A stretch of DNA of 64,000 nucleotides, from contig NZ_BSEX01000012.1 of the NCBI RefSeq assembly GCF_027922045.1, positions 62,001-126,000 of the forward strand, read 5' to 3'. Source of the DNA: Microbacterium terregens (GTDB lineage: Bacteria > Pseudomonadota > Alphaproteobacteria > Sphingomonadales > Sphingomonadaceae). A model generated the notes under the pieces. It searched no databases. It saw nothing but the letters and a program-made list of their open reading frames with translations, and was not told the DNA's origin. Below, piece after piece: positions 54,690-63,793 of this stretch (the first letter of the stretch is position 1; each line of letters opens with the position of its first letter). A program made the position numbers and the translations under genes.

Positions 54690-56678
54690 TCAGGCGACGG
54701 CTCCGGCGGCTTTGGATCGGGCCCGGATCTCGGCGAGCTTCGCTGATAGTTCGTCCTGCCGAAACGGCTTCATGAGACGCGCGAAATGCGGCTCGATCTC
54801 GCTGTTCTCTGCGTAGCCGGAGACGATCAGAACCGGGGTGCGTGGACCCAATTCGCGGCTAAGCGCCGCGCCCGACATACCGCTCATCAAATGGTCGGTC
54901 ACCACGACGGTCGGGCTCAGACCGTCCTTTACCAGCTCTAACGCCTGCTCTGCCGATTTTGCCTCGACCACCTCATAGCCGATCGCGTTCAGCATCTGGC
55001 TGACGCTCGACCGAACGAGATCGTCGTCGTCAACAAGGAGGGCTGTTCCTTCCTGCGGCGTCTGGCGCTCGACGATCGGTTCTTCACGGCGCGGGAGCTC
55101 CGTCGAGACAGGAAGAAGAATCTCCACCCTGGTTCCTGCGCCGGGAGCGGTCGTGATGGTGAGGGTCCCCCCCAGCTGTCGGGCGAGACCGTGGGCCATC
55201 GAAAGGCCGAGCCCGGTTCCCTTGCCCAGTCCCTTGGTCGAGAAGAAGGGCTCAATGGCTCGCCTGGCGGTCTCCTCATCCATGCCGCTTCCGGTGTCCG
55301 AGACAGAGAGGCTGATATACGGTCCGGGCGTCAGGCCCCTGGCGTCATCGCCGGCCACTGTCTGCGCCGATACGGCGATCTGCAACGTGCCCCCATCGGG
55401 CATGGCATCACGCGCGTTCACGCAAAGGTTGAGCAAAGCCATCTCGAGCTGGTTGTGATCGGCACGTGCGGGCGGCAGCTCCTCAGGCACTTCGAGCACC
55501 AGCTTGATCTTCGGCCCGATCGTCGAGCCGACCAAATCGGCCATGCCGCGAACCAATGCGGCCATGTCGATGGCGCGAAGCTGCAGCGGTTGCTGGCGCG
55601 CGAAGGCCAGGAGCCGCTGGACGAGGGCCCTGGCTCGTTCGGCCGACTGCATGGCGCCCTCGATCAGCCGGCGCTGGCGCTCGGTGCCCACACCGCTGCG
55701 GATCAGGATGTCCAGGCCGCCGACGATCGGCGTCAAAAGGTTGTTGAAGTCATGCGCGACTCCGCCGGTCAGCTGACCCATCGCCTCGAGCTTCTGCGCC
55801 TGCCTGAGCGCCTCCTCGGCCCTCTTGCGGTCGGTGATGTCGATGGCCTCGACGATGAGCGCCAACGTGTCGCCGTGGGGCCCGCGCATCGGTCTCATCC
55901 CGACATCGAACGTGCGGGGGCCAATCGGCAGATGGATGTTCAGCTCCCTTTGCAGGGTTTCGCCGACCGCAACACGGCCGACCCCACTCTCCACGACGTC
56001 GCACAGGTCAGGCGACCCGGCAAACCAGGGCGTTTCCCATAAGGGCTTCCCTACGACATCCTGGAGCTGCCCTCCAATCCCCGCCATGGCGGTTGCGTTC
56101 GCGTCCAGCACGGTACCGTCAACATCGATGAGCAGCTGGTACTGGTTGTTCGTCTGGAAAATCGCGCGCATCCGCGCCTCGCCTATGGTGAGCTCGGCGG
56201 TGCGCTCCTCGACCTTGCGCTCAAGGGACCCCGCCAGGCTGCGAAGTTCCTCAAGGCGCGCCCGCGCTTCGTACTGACGCCGCCGGCCGCGAAGTGCGGC
56301 GCGCGCGAGGCTGATGAGGGTCGTGGGGTGAAAGGGCCGTTCAAGAAAGGTGACGTTGTTGAGGACTTCCAGGTAGCGGGCAATTTCGGGATTCCGCTCC
56401 AGGCCACTGCCATGTTGGACCAGGAGTACGAACGGGAAGTCGGACCAGTCAGGCTGCTGCTCGATCCAGGACCTGAGCGCGCTGATGTCGGCGCTGATCA
56501 GGGCTTCGGAGGTGACCAGGGCGAGCCCCGCTCCCGCCCGAATCTCGTCGACGAGTTGCTCGATGGAGGCGCACTCGATGCCTTTCACGCCGGCATCGGC
56601 CAGAACGGTAGCGGCGACTTCCGCATCGCGCCCGAAGGGGGCGAGGATCAGCGCGCGCTCGGAAAGCTCCGGGATCAA
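54690..56678 (-). CDS. Hybrid sensor histidine kinase/response regulator
   Basis: 662 aa. N-terminal receiver-like domain (1-130, degenerate), coiled coil, PAS domain (about 165-290, NQYQLLIDVDGTVLDANATA), HisKA with GGVAHDFNNLLTPIVGG, catalytic domain with NLCVNARDAMPDGG, DTGSGMDEETARRAIEPFFSTK and GTGLGLSMAHG, and a C-terminal receiver ALLVDDDDLVR with VVVTDHLMSGMSG (phospho-Asp). Cytoplasmic, no membrane helices. Its ATG overlaps the kaiC stop by 4 bp, so it is co-translated with KaiC and probably signals with it. Confidence 0.93.
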   Translation of the reverse strand: MIPELSERALILAPFGRDAEVAATVLADAGVKGIECASIEQLVDEIRAGAGLALVTSEALISADISALRSWIEQQPDWSDFPFVLLVQHGSGLERNPEIARYLEVLNNVTFLERPFHPTTLISLARAALRGRRRQYEARARLEELRSLAGSLERKVEERTAELTIGEARMRAIFQTNNQYQLLIDVDGTVLDANATAMAGIGGQLQDVVGKPLWETPWFAGSPDLCDVVESGVGRVAVGETLQRELNIHLPIGPRTFDVGMRPMRGPHGDTLALIVEAIDITDRKRAEEALRQAQKLEAMGQLTGGVAHDFNNLLTPIVGGLDILIRSGVGTERQRRLIEGAMQSAERARALVQRLLAFARQQPLQLRAIDMAALVRGMADLVGSTIGPKIKLVLEVPEELPPARADHNQLEMALLNLCVNARDAMPDGGTLQIAVSAQTVAGDDARGLTPGPYISLSVSDTGSGMDEETARRAIEPFFSTKGLGKGTGLGLSMAHGLARQLGGTLTITTAPGAGTRVEILLPVSTELPRREEPIVERQTPQEGTALLVDDDDLVRSSVSQMLNAIGYEVVEAKSAEQALELVKDGLSPTVVVTDHLMSGMSGAALSRELGPRTPVLIVSGYAENSEIEPHFARLMKPFRQDELSAKLAEIRARSKAAGAVA

Positions 56679-58156
56679 TGCCGGTCTTCGATCAAGTCGG
56701 GCGACTCCGCGAACAGGCTGCGCACGCCTCGGGCAGCCCCTTGAAAGGCGACGACTGCTTCTCCGACGCGGACGCCTTCGGCTCCAATGCTGAGCTCCCG
56801 GACCGTGTCCTCATGAGCGCCCGTGCGCTTCTTGACGACCGAGATGGCGCGACGAATGCGGCCGCGCATTTCGAAATAGCGCAGCAGGATGACCGTGTCC
56901 GCAAGGTAGGTGACGTCAACGGGGGTCTTCGGGTCGCCCAGGAGGCCATGCTGTGCCAGGGTGACGAGGGTCGTTGCGCCCTGCCGATTCAGATACTGCA
57001 GCAGCTCATGCATGTGGAGCACCAGAGCATTTTCGCCCGGCATCGAGGCCTGGTAGCCATTGAGGCTGTCCACCACGACTGTCTTTGCGTCGTTGTCCTC
57101 GACACATCTACGAACGCGCGCCGAGAACTCGCCTGGCGAGAGTTCCGCCGCATCGATTTGCTCGGCCTTGAGGGCGCCGGATTCGATCATCGCCCCAATG
57201 TCGATTCCCAAATCCCGCGCGCGGTCAGCGAGGAGACCGATCTCCTCGTCGAACACGAACATCGCCGCCTTCTCGCCTTTGGCCACCGCCGCGGCGACGA
57301 AGGTCAATGCCAGCAGCGACTTTCCAGTGCCGGCGGGACCGAGGATCAGCACGCTCGATCCCCGCTCCAGGCCGCCGCCCAAAAGGCCGTCCAGCCCCTC
57401 CGCCTCGGTGGTAACCCTGTCGCGTTCGAAGCTGGTGCGATGCTCGGCCGAGATCAGGCGCGGGAACACGCGCGCGCCACCCTTCTCGATCAGGAAGTCG
57501 TGATAACCGCCACGGAAGCCCCGCCCCCGATACTTTACCACCCTGATCCTGCGCCGCTCCGGCCCATACTCTCTGGGAATCTCTTCCAGTCGGATGACGC
57601 CGTGGGCGACGCTATGGACCGTCTTGTCCTCGGTATCGGTGGTCATATCATCGAGCATGACGACGATCGTGCCCTGCCCGGCGAAATAGTGCTTCAGAGC
57701 GAGCACCTGGCGGCGGTAACGAAGCGAGCTCTGCGACAGCAGACGTATTTCGGACAGGCTGTCCAGCACCAGCCTGGCAGGCTTAAATCGCGTGAACGCC
57801 TCGAAAATCCATCGGGTCATCTCCACCAGCTCGAGATCTGAGGAGTAGAGCAGGCTCTGCTGCTGCTTCTCGTCGATGAGGCTGTCCGGGGAGATCAACT
57901 CGACGATCTCGACGCCATCCAGGGTCCAGACGTGTTCGGCCGCGGTCGCTCGAAGCTCTTCCTCGCTTTCCGAGAGCGTGAGGTACAAAACCTTCTCGCC
58001 CTTCCGCACGCCTTCGAGCAGGAACTGCATCGCGACCGTCGTCTTGCCGGTGCCCGGCATCCCTTCGAGGAGGAACACCCGGCCGCGGCTCAAGCCACCG
58101 CTCAGGATGTCGTCGAGGCCCGGCACCCCCGTTGCTGCAGGATCTTCGCTACTCAC
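56675..58156 (-). CDS. kaiC: KaiC-family double ATPase
   Basis: 493 aa with two RecA-like domains: Walker A GMPGTGKTT (32-40) and GPAGTGKSL (near 278), each with a DSL(S/N) Walker B region (LVLDSLSEI, VVVDSLNGY). The C-terminal block DVTYLADTVILLRYFEMRG corresponds to where cyanobacterial KaiC carries its Ser/Thr phosphosites; by eye these positions read Thr-Tyr. There is no kaiA or kaiB nearby. Non-cyanobacterial KaiC proteins with an attached kinase are linked to stress and adaptation. A perfect box lies 104 bp upstream. Confidence 0.92.
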   Translation of the reverse strand: MSSEDPAATGVPGLDDILSGGLSRGRVFLLEGMPGTGKTTVAMQFLLEGVRKGEKVLYLTLSESEEELRATAAEHVWTLDGVEIVELISPDSLIDEKQQQSLLYSSDLELVEMTRWIFEAFTRFKPARLVLDSLSEIRLLSQSSLRYRRQVLALKHYFAGQGTIVVMLDDMTTDTEDKTVHSVAHGVIRLEEIPREYGPERRRIRVVKYRGRGFRGGYHDFLIEKGGARVFPRLISAEHRTSFERDRVTTEAEGLDGLLGGGLERGSSVLILGPAGTGKSLLALTFVAAAVAKGEKAAMFVFDEEIGLLADRARDLGIDIGAMIESGALKAEQIDAAELSPGEFSARVRRCVEDNDAKTVVVDSLNGYQASMPGENALVLHMHELLQYLNRQGATTLVTLAQHGLLGDPKTPVDVTYLADTVILLRYFEMRGRIRRAISVVKKRTGAHEDTVRELSIGAEGVRVGEAVVAFQGAARGVRSLFAESPDLIEDRH

Positions 58157-58259
58157 CGTTCGACTGTCCCCCGCCCAAGCATGGCTGCATTCGCGAAATC
58201 TGCGCAGCAGCGGCCGATGCCCCGCGGGAAAGGGTGCCGGATCAGGAGTGTAACCGTCG

Positions 58260-58273
58260 CTGAGCTATGTCAG
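58260..58273. promoter_or_regulatory. CTGA-N6-TCAG box upstream of kaiC
   Basis: CTGAGCTATGTCAG, exact and identical to the box at 43377. No clear -10 at class II spacing on the kaiC side. Confidence 0.75.
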
Positions 58274-58341
58274 TCGACGATCTGCGGCGAGCGAACTGAC
58301 CCTGGCCACTACTCTAATGCGCAGCACCACAGGATGACCGC

Positions 58342-58375
58342 TCGTGGCACTTTACCCGCCGGTAAAGTGCCACGA
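58342..58375. repeat. Perfect 15-bp inverted repeat (hairpin)
   Basis: TCGTGGCACTTTACC, loop CGCC, GGTAAAGTGCCACGA. No T run follows and no gene ends nearby, so it is not an ordinary terminator. It could be an operator, a recombination end or an RNA structure. Confidence 0.8.
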
Positions 58376-58588
58376 CTGTTCATTCCTTTCAGGATCAACG
58401 CGGGTGATTGCCTGACGACCGGCAAAATGAATGATGGTCGGCGGATCGCGGCCAAACTGAAGGCTGTGCGATCCGCCCCCGCCACCCCGGACCCGGCAGG
58501 TGTATGCTCGCCGCGGATCGATCAAAAATGCCGACATAGGCGACAAGAGGGATTCACACGGGAATCGAGATGTGCTTGATTCGTTCTC

Positions 58589-59176
58589 ATGTTCCAGCCC
58601 GACTTCTTCGCCGCGTCAAAGGATGCGCAACGAGCAGCGCCGCAGGACACGCGTGCGCTGGACCTGCCGAGTCTCCTTGAGCGCCTCACCGATGTCTGCG
58701 AGCGTCCGCGCTACAGCTTCATGGTGCTCAACCTCATCGCACAAGCGAGCGCGCAGAGTGGTTCGGCCGGGCCCTATGTTCAAGATGGTGATCGCCTGGT
58801 GCCCGTACGAGACTGGCTCTGCGATGCCCTCGCTCCGGTCGCCCGGCGCGACCCGCGCCGGCTCGCTATCGCCGACAAGGTGCGATCGGAACTCGATCAG
58901 CGCAGGGAGCTTCCCTCCGACTCAGACCTAGCCGAAAAGCTGATCGCCGCGGAGGTCCAGAGACGGATCCGCCTCTCCGGTCGCACCAATGTAAGCCGAG
59001 CCGTCTCGGAGCTCGTCAAGGCCGGCTTCGTGCGACGCCATTATCAGGGGTATAGGGTCGACCACCAAAATCGCGGTGCGCAGCGTCAGGCTGTCTACAC
59101 GATCACCGACGAGGTTCGGCGCGCGCTTCATCCGCGGGCGGGCAATACACCTTCGCCGACGACCGCATCGAAATAG
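58589..59176 (+). CDS. Winged-helix-like hypothetical protein
   Basis: 195 aa. A helical N-terminus (LPSLLERLTDVCERPRYSFMVLNLIAQASAQ) and a C-terminal half SGRTNVSRAVSELVKAGFVRRHYQGYRVDHQN followed by RQAVYTITDEVRRAL, which looks like a winged helix with a wing and a GxR loop. Likely a DNA-binding protein; family not recognised. Intact frame, no RBS of note. Confidence 0.55.
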   Translation: MFQPDFFAASKDAQRAAPQDTRALDLPSLLERLTDVCERPRYSFMVLNLIAQASAQSGSAGPYVQDGDRLVPVRDWLCDALAPVARRDPRRLAIADKVRSELDQRRELPSDSDLAEKLIAAEVQRRIRLSGRTNVSRAVSELVKAGFVRRHYQGYRVDHQNRGAQRQAVYTITDEVRRALHPRAGNTPSPTTASK

Positions 59177-59302
59177 AGCGTCCATAGGATCGAGCTGCTT
59201 TTCGCCTGCTCCTACCTTGGAGCTTAAGGTGCGGGCACGCTTAAGCGCCTGAGGACGAATATGCGGATTGTGGCACAACCGTTCACTTTGCCCCAGACCG
59301 AC

Positions 59303-59338
59303 GGAATGTGGTACGGTGGACGTGATCTGCCGTATTCC
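59303..59338. promoter_or_regulatory. Possible operator before the AbrB-type antitoxin
   Basis: Nested inverted repeats GGAAT...ATTCC and TACGG...CCGTA around a GTGATCTG core, 15-50 bp before the ATG. Autoregulation by the antitoxin-toxin complex is expected in such operons. Confidence 0.35.
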
Positions 59339-59352
59339 GGACGGTAAGATTC

Positions 59353-59595
59353 ATGACGGTGCAAGTGAATATCACGCCGAGCGGCCGCATGAGCCTGCCT
59401 GCGAGCATCCGCAAACGGCTAGGCCTTGAGGGCGGCGGCGCGGTGCTGCTGGAAGAAACCGAGGACGGCGTGGTGCTGAGGACCGTACAACAGGCCGTTG
59501 CGCGGGCCCAGGCGATCGCCGAGAAATATGCGAACCATCCCGATGCGTCCGTGGACGCCTTCCTCTCCAGCCGCCGCCTGGAAAGCGGCGAGTGA
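59353..59595 (+). CDS. vapB: AbrB/MazE-type antitoxin (VapB-like)
   Basis: 80 aa. SpoVT-AbrB fold at the start: VQVNITPSGRMSLPASIRKRLGLEGGGAVLLEETEDGVVL. The C-terminal helix (ARAQAIAEKYANHPDASVDAFL) would wrap the toxin. The stop overlaps the toxin's GTG (GTGA). Confidence 0.9.
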   Translation: MTVQVNITPSGRMSLPASIRKRLGLEGGGAVLLEETEDGVVLRTVQQAVARAQAIAEKYANHPDASVDAFLSSRRLESGE

Positions 59596-59981
59596 CGGAG
59601 GCGGTCCTCGACGCGTCCGCCATCATCGCCTTGCTGAAGGGGGAACGCGGAGGGAGCAAGGTCGAAGGGGTGGTGGCCGACGCGATGGTTGGAATATTCA
59701 ACCAGGCTGAGGTGGTGAGCCATTTCGTCCGCCTCGGCGCGCCGCTCCATGAGGTCAGGGCGATGCTCGGCGCGCTGCCATATACCGTGGCGCCTGCGGA
59801 CGAGGCTCTGGCCTGGGAGGCGGGCGCCCTCCGGGCGGCAACCAGCGCGGCCGGCCTTTCGCTCGGAGACCGGTTCTGCCTCGCGCTGGCGATGCGGAAT
59901 GGCGTTCCGGCCTACACTGCCGATCGCGCGTGGAAGGAGGTCGCCGCGACCGTTGGCGCCAAGGTGATAACAATCCGCTAG
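59592..59981 (+). CDS. vapC: PIN-domain toxin (VapC-like)
   Basis: 129 aa. PIN acidic residues: Asp in LDASAIIALL, Glu in NQAEVVSHF, Asp in LSLGDRFCLALA and Asp in YTADRAW. An Mg2+-dependent ribonuclease that blocks translation when free. Overlaps its antitoxin by 4 bp. Intact. Confidence 0.92.
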   Translation: MTEAVLDASAIIALLKGERGGSKVEGVVADAMVGIFNQAEVVSHFVRLGAPLHEVRAMLGALPYTVAPADEALAWEAGALRAATSAAGLSLGDRFCLALAMRNGVPAYTADRAWKEVAATVGAKVITIR

Positions 59982-60042
59982 CTCAGAAATCGTGGTTCAG
60001 CCGCGCTTTGCGAATTGAACATTTACATCCGCCCAGAAGAGG

Positions 60043-60723
60043 ATGACGCCTGCCATGCGGCAATCGCCCGATGAGGCTCTCGCCTCTGCCTTCGAGGATC
60101 TGCTCGTCGACGAGGGCAAGGACGAGAACGACATCCAGGCGTTCCTCGAACAACATACCGAGCTGCTCGATACGAGCTCATGGCTGCTCAATCACCGGCT
60201 CCATATGAACTGCGTGATCGCGAAGTTTCCGATCGGCGGCCGCAGTGCCGACTTTGCCTATCTTACGAAATCGTCGGACCGCTGGACGCTCGTGCTCGTC
60301 GAGATCGAGCGCGCCACCAAGCCGCTCTTCACGTCCAGCAGCAAGCATTTCGGCAACTCCGCCGCGTTCAACGACGCGCTCGCGCAAACCGCGGTCTGGC
60401 GCGACCAATGGGAGCAGCATCGGTCTGAGGTGCGCGAGCGGCTGCTTCCGCTGCTCGTCCCCCGCCCATGGCGCGCAACCGCATCGAACTGCGCCGCGTC
60501 CTGATCATCGGCCGCTCCGGCGGCAAGGTCTTCAGCCAGGCGCAGCGCGATCGGATCGCGAGCATCGAAGGAGGATCAGAAGATCAAGATCCTGACCTAT
60601 GACTCGCTGTTACGAAGCTACCGCGCAGGCTGGGCCGACAAGGTAACGGAACCGGCGAAACTCAATCATCCGTCCTTTCCTCGCAGATGGAGAAACGCGG
60701 GTACATTACGGGGCAACCGCTTT
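60043..60723 (+). pseudogene. Shedu-like (DUF4263) defence nuclease, frameshifted at least twice
   Basis: Frame 1 from ATG 60043 covers FEDLLVDEGKDENDIQAFLEQHTELLD, FPIGGRSADFAYL, WTLVLVEIERATKPLF and FNDALAQTAVWRDQW, the PD-(D/E)xK-type core (Asp in SADF, Glu-x-Glu in VEIE). It is lost near 60470, where another frame gives RIELRRVLIIGRSGG, FSQAQRDRIASI, and again near 60575, where KIKILTYDSLLRSYRAGW follows, the expected family end. The break points are not at one homopolymer. An anti-phage gene in decay. Confidence 0.65.
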
Positions 60724-60725
60724 GA

Positions 60726-61922
60726 TCAGAAGTATCGATCGGCCTTCAGTTCTACCGAGCGACCGTCAGAAAGTTTGAGGCGGAAGAGCTTTCCAATCGG
60801 TGCGACATTCCAGCCGCTTGCCAGTGGAACGGCTCGCCCGGCTGGGTCCGCGATAGCTACAATGACCTCACCTGTTTTCAGCCCCGCAGCCTCGGCCGGG
60901 GAACCGGGTGCAACAAAGACGATCTGGCGACCGTCGCTCGCTGCACGGACCGAAACTCCCACATGGTCGACCGCGAACGGCGTGGCTTTATCTACAGGCG
61001 GCAACAGAAACAGCCGATCGTGCCCGAAATCGACGACTAAGTGGAAGCGTGACCAGACCGGGAGGCCGATATTCCCGTCGCTATCGTCCGGTCCTCCCAC
61101 GGAAGAGTCGCGCAGCGTGGCGGGAAGATCGCTGAAGGTCACCTTCTCAATGCGCAGGTTGCGCACCATCGCAATTTTCTGCGGGGTGGCCCCGGTGAAA
61201 CCGCCAGCATAGGTTGTCGCAACGCGGCGGCCGGCCATGAACGGCTCATTCTTCCAAAAACGGGGATGCAGATACATGGTGCCGCCGTTGCCGAGATCGA
61301 AAAGCATCGTCGCTGGACGGCCTTCCACGGAGGCATGAATGGCACGCAGGCCCTCTGCGGGTAACAAGGATAGCGACTGGGCAGCCGGGGGCGTCTTGAA
61401 GCTATCGGGCTTGCGAAACGCCAACCGCCGCCGACCGAAGTCAATGTCCACCACGGTTTGGTTGAAAAACTCGCCGCCCAGAGTGATTGATGATGGCTCG
61501 CCCATGCGATTGTTGAAGTCGGTATGGTCTGCCACCGCCACCTCGTCTGCCTTGATACGCACCTTGCCCACGGCAACGGTTACGCCACGCGCCATGCCCG
61601 TCTCTGTGGAACCGCCCACGCCGACGCCGATTTCCGTGCGCGAGGGCGCAACCCCCAGTCGCCCAGCATCCGGTGCATTGATGACGATGACGGAAGCGCC
61701 GCTATCGAGCAGCGCAGGAACCTCATGTCCGTTCACGACGGCCTTGAGGTAGATATGGTTCGCGCGGATATCGAAGGGGACCCAGCCGCTGCTGTCGGCT
61801 CCTCCGTCATAACTGACGGAGGACGAAGTGATTGTCCCGGGCGAGCTTGCCGAAGGAGAAGTTGCACCAAGCAGGGCGCTCCCGCCCAGGCACAAGCCAA
61901 GATACTTGTAGTGACGATGCAT
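60726..61922 (-). CDS. Retropepsin-like aspartyl protease with PDZ domain
   Basis: 398 aa. Signal-like start YKYLGLCLGGSALLGA. First catalytic motif LLDSGASVIVI (Asp73); the second repeat has FDLGNGGTMYL, where DTG is replaced by DLG. PDZ domain near 310-375 (IVFVAPGSPAEAAGLKTGEVIVAI). Exported aspartyl proteases with PDZ of this type are common in sphingomonads and xanthomonads. Tail-to-tail with the decayed Shedu gene. Confidence 0.85.
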   Translation of the reverse strand: MHRHYKYLGLCLGGSALLGATSPSASSPGTITSSSVSYDGGADSSGWVPFDIRANHIYLKAVVNGHEVPALLDSGASVIVINAPDAGRLGVAPSRTEIGVGVGGSTETGMARGVTVAVGKVRIKADEVAVADHTDFNNRMGEPSSITLGGEFFNQTVVDIDFGRRRLAFRKPDSFKTPPAAQSLSLLPAEGLRAIHASVEGRPATMLFDLGNGGTMYLHPRFWKNEPFMAGRRVATTYAGGFTGATPQKIAMVRNLRIEKVTFSDLPATLRDSSVGGPDDSDGNIGLPVWSRFHLVVDFGHDRLFLLPPVDKATPFAVDHVGVSVRAASDGRQIVFVAPGSPAEAAGLKTGEVIVAIADPAGRAVPLASGWNVAPIGKLFRLKLSDGRSVELKADRYF

Positions 61923-61999
61923 AAGAGGCGATACCCTGTGAAAAATGGTCCGTGCCAGTTCCCTTGGTCGTGCCTGCTAACCGCGCGACGACTTCTGTC

Positions 62000-63010
62000 C
62001 TAGCTCACCGTCAGCACGATCTTCCCTTGGATGTGCCCCTCGGCAGCTCGGGCGTGTGCCTTGCTCGCATCTTGAAGTGGAAACGTGCTGTCGATCCCGA
62101 CGCGGAGCGACCCGGCATCGAACAGCCGTGCGAGTTCGGCAAGCTGTGCGCCATTGGAGCGGACCTGGGTCGTGGACACGGTGACACCGAGCCTCGCCGC
62201 CTCGTCGTGATCCGAGAAGCCCAGGAACACTGGAAACAGCGCACCACCCCGCGTCAGGGTGCGCAGGAACCGGCCCGTTGATGGGCCGCCAAGCGTATCG
62301 ACCACGAGATCGAGATCCCGAACCACCTCTTCCGCAGGGGTCTTGGTGTAGTCGATAAACTCGTCGGCCCCGAGTCCACGCACGAACGCCTCGTGCCTGC
62401 CCGAAGCCACCGCGATCACATGTGCCCCCTTCCACTTGGCCAACTGTACGGCGAAGTGTCCGACTCCGCCGGCAGCGCCATTGACGAGCACCTTCCTGCC
62501 GTGGAGCGGAACGGGACGGTGGAGTTCGGGCTGAAGGGGATTGGGCACATCGTGACCGCGATCGATCAGGAACTGCCACGCAGTAAGCGCTGACATGGGA
62601 ACCGCCGCGGCCCGCACGTGATCGAGACGAACAGGCTTGCGCGCGACCTCTGATGCAGGTGCGGTCACGTATTGGGCATAAGCGGCGCTCTCCCCGAAGC
62701 TCGGGAAGCGAACCATGCTGTAGACTTCGTCGCCGACAGCGAAGGGCTCCTCGCCGGGGCCAACTGCCTCCACCACGCCTGACACGTCGGTCCCAGGGAT
62801 GGCGGGCAGCGGAATGGAAGGCCGCCACTCGGCAGGAAGAGCCTTCATTCCGTCGCGCAGATACCAGTCGGGCGGATTGATGCCAACCGCATGCACCCGG
62901 ATAAGCACCTCGCCGGCCTTGGGCGTCGGCTTCGGCGCATCCTCGTATCGCAGCACATCGGGGCCGCCAAACTCGTGCAGTCGAATTGCCTTCATCATCG
63001 CGGTCGACAT
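62000..63010 (-). CDS. NADP-dependent quinone oxidoreductase-like enzyme (MDR family)
   Basis: 336 aa with GGAGAT before the ATG. GroES-like N-terminus (MKAIRLHEFGGPDVLRYED, VGINPPDWYLRDG, GTDVSGVVEAVG), then Rossmann VLVNGAAGGVGHFAVQLAKWKG. No zinc ligands, so it is a QOR/zeta-crystallin-like reductase using NADPH. It is divergent from the TetR gene 90 bp away, which probably represses it. Confidence 0.92.
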   Translation of the reverse strand: MSTAMMKAIRLHEFGGPDVLRYEDAPKPTPKAGEVLIRVHAVGINPPDWYLRDGMKALPAEWRPSIPLPAIPGTDVSGVVEAVGPGEEPFAVGDEVYSMVRFPSFGESAAYAQYVTAPASEVARKPVRLDHVRAAAVPMSALTAWQFLIDRGHDVPNPLQPELHRPVPLHGRKVLVNGAAGGVGHFAVQLAKWKGAHVIAVASGRHEAFVRGLGADEFIDYTKTPAEEVVRDLDLVVDTLGGPSTGRFLRTLTRGGALFPVFLGFSDHDEAARLGVTVSTTQVRSNGAQLAELARLFDAGSLRVGIDSTFPLQDASKAHARAAEGHIQGKIVLTVS

Positions 63011-63100
63011 TGCGCTATCTCCTTGGGGCCAGGTACGCTACGATAAGCGGGTTGACGCTCCATTTATACGGAGCGCCACCCCGTTTAGCAAGGCAGATGT

Positions 63101-63700
63101 ATGCGAGCTGACGCTCGGAAGAACTACAATCAGCTTCTCGCCGCCGCGCGCGAGATCGTGGCTCGCGATGGGGCTGGCGCGTCGATGCGCGACATCGCCC
63201 GTCAGGCGGGCGTCGGTTTCGGGACCATGTACCGCCATTTCCCGACCAGGGAGGCGTTGCTGGAGGCGCTGCTTCGCACCGGGTTTGATGCCATGGCGGC
63301 ACGGGCGGATGATCTGGAGGCATCGAGCGCGCCCGATGAGGCGCTCGTGACCTGGCTGCGCGAGACGATTGCAGCAGCCCACGCCTATCGCGGCGTTACG
63401 GCATCCATGATCGCCGCCATCGAAGACCCCGAGTCCGCACTGCATGGATCTTGCGTTGCGATGCGCAGTGCGGGCGCCCGGCTACTTGCACAGGCGCAAG
63501 CCGCAGGACTGGCACGAAACGATATCGACGGGACCGACCTGTTCGCGTTGGTGGGCGCGCTGGCCTGGCTCGCGGACCAACCCGCGCTTGCGCCGCGTAC
63601 AGACCGTCTGGCCGGCGTCATCCTGGAAGCAGTCTTGATGCGGAGCCCAGGGACGCCAGGTGCCATGTCGTCCGAGACGTCGAGTCCAGTCGATGGCTAG
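63101..63700 (+). CDS. TetR/AcrR-family regulator
   Basis: 199 aa. N-terminal helix-turn-helix LLAAAREIVARDGAGASMRDIARQAGVGFGTMYRHFPTREALLEALL. The ligand half has the SBD-type fold (ALHGSCVAMRSAGARLLAQAQAAGLARNDIDGTDLFALVGALAWL). Divergent from the oxidoreductase gene, the likely target. Confidence 0.93.
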   Translation: MRADARKNYNQLLAAAREIVARDGAGASMRDIARQAGVGFGTMYRHFPTREALLEALLRTGFDAMAARADDLEASSAPDEALVTWLRETIAAAHAYRGVTASMIAAIEDPESALHGSCVAMRSAGARLLAQAQAAGLARNDIDGTDLFALVGALAWLADQPALAPRTDRLAGVILEAVLMRSPGTPGAMSSETSSPVDG

Positions 63701-63793
63701 CCAGCCCTCAATCTCAGGTTCCGCCATGGTCAACGCCGGTTGGCGACAGCCGTCAGCCGTTGCTGACATTCTACTGGCTGGCGCGCTCCGGCT

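Larger units (their letters stand above)
58157..58588. other. Non-coding gap with box and hairpin
   Basis: 432 bp between divergent genes. It holds the box at 58260 and a large perfect hairpin at 58342. No supported gene. Confidence 0.5.
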
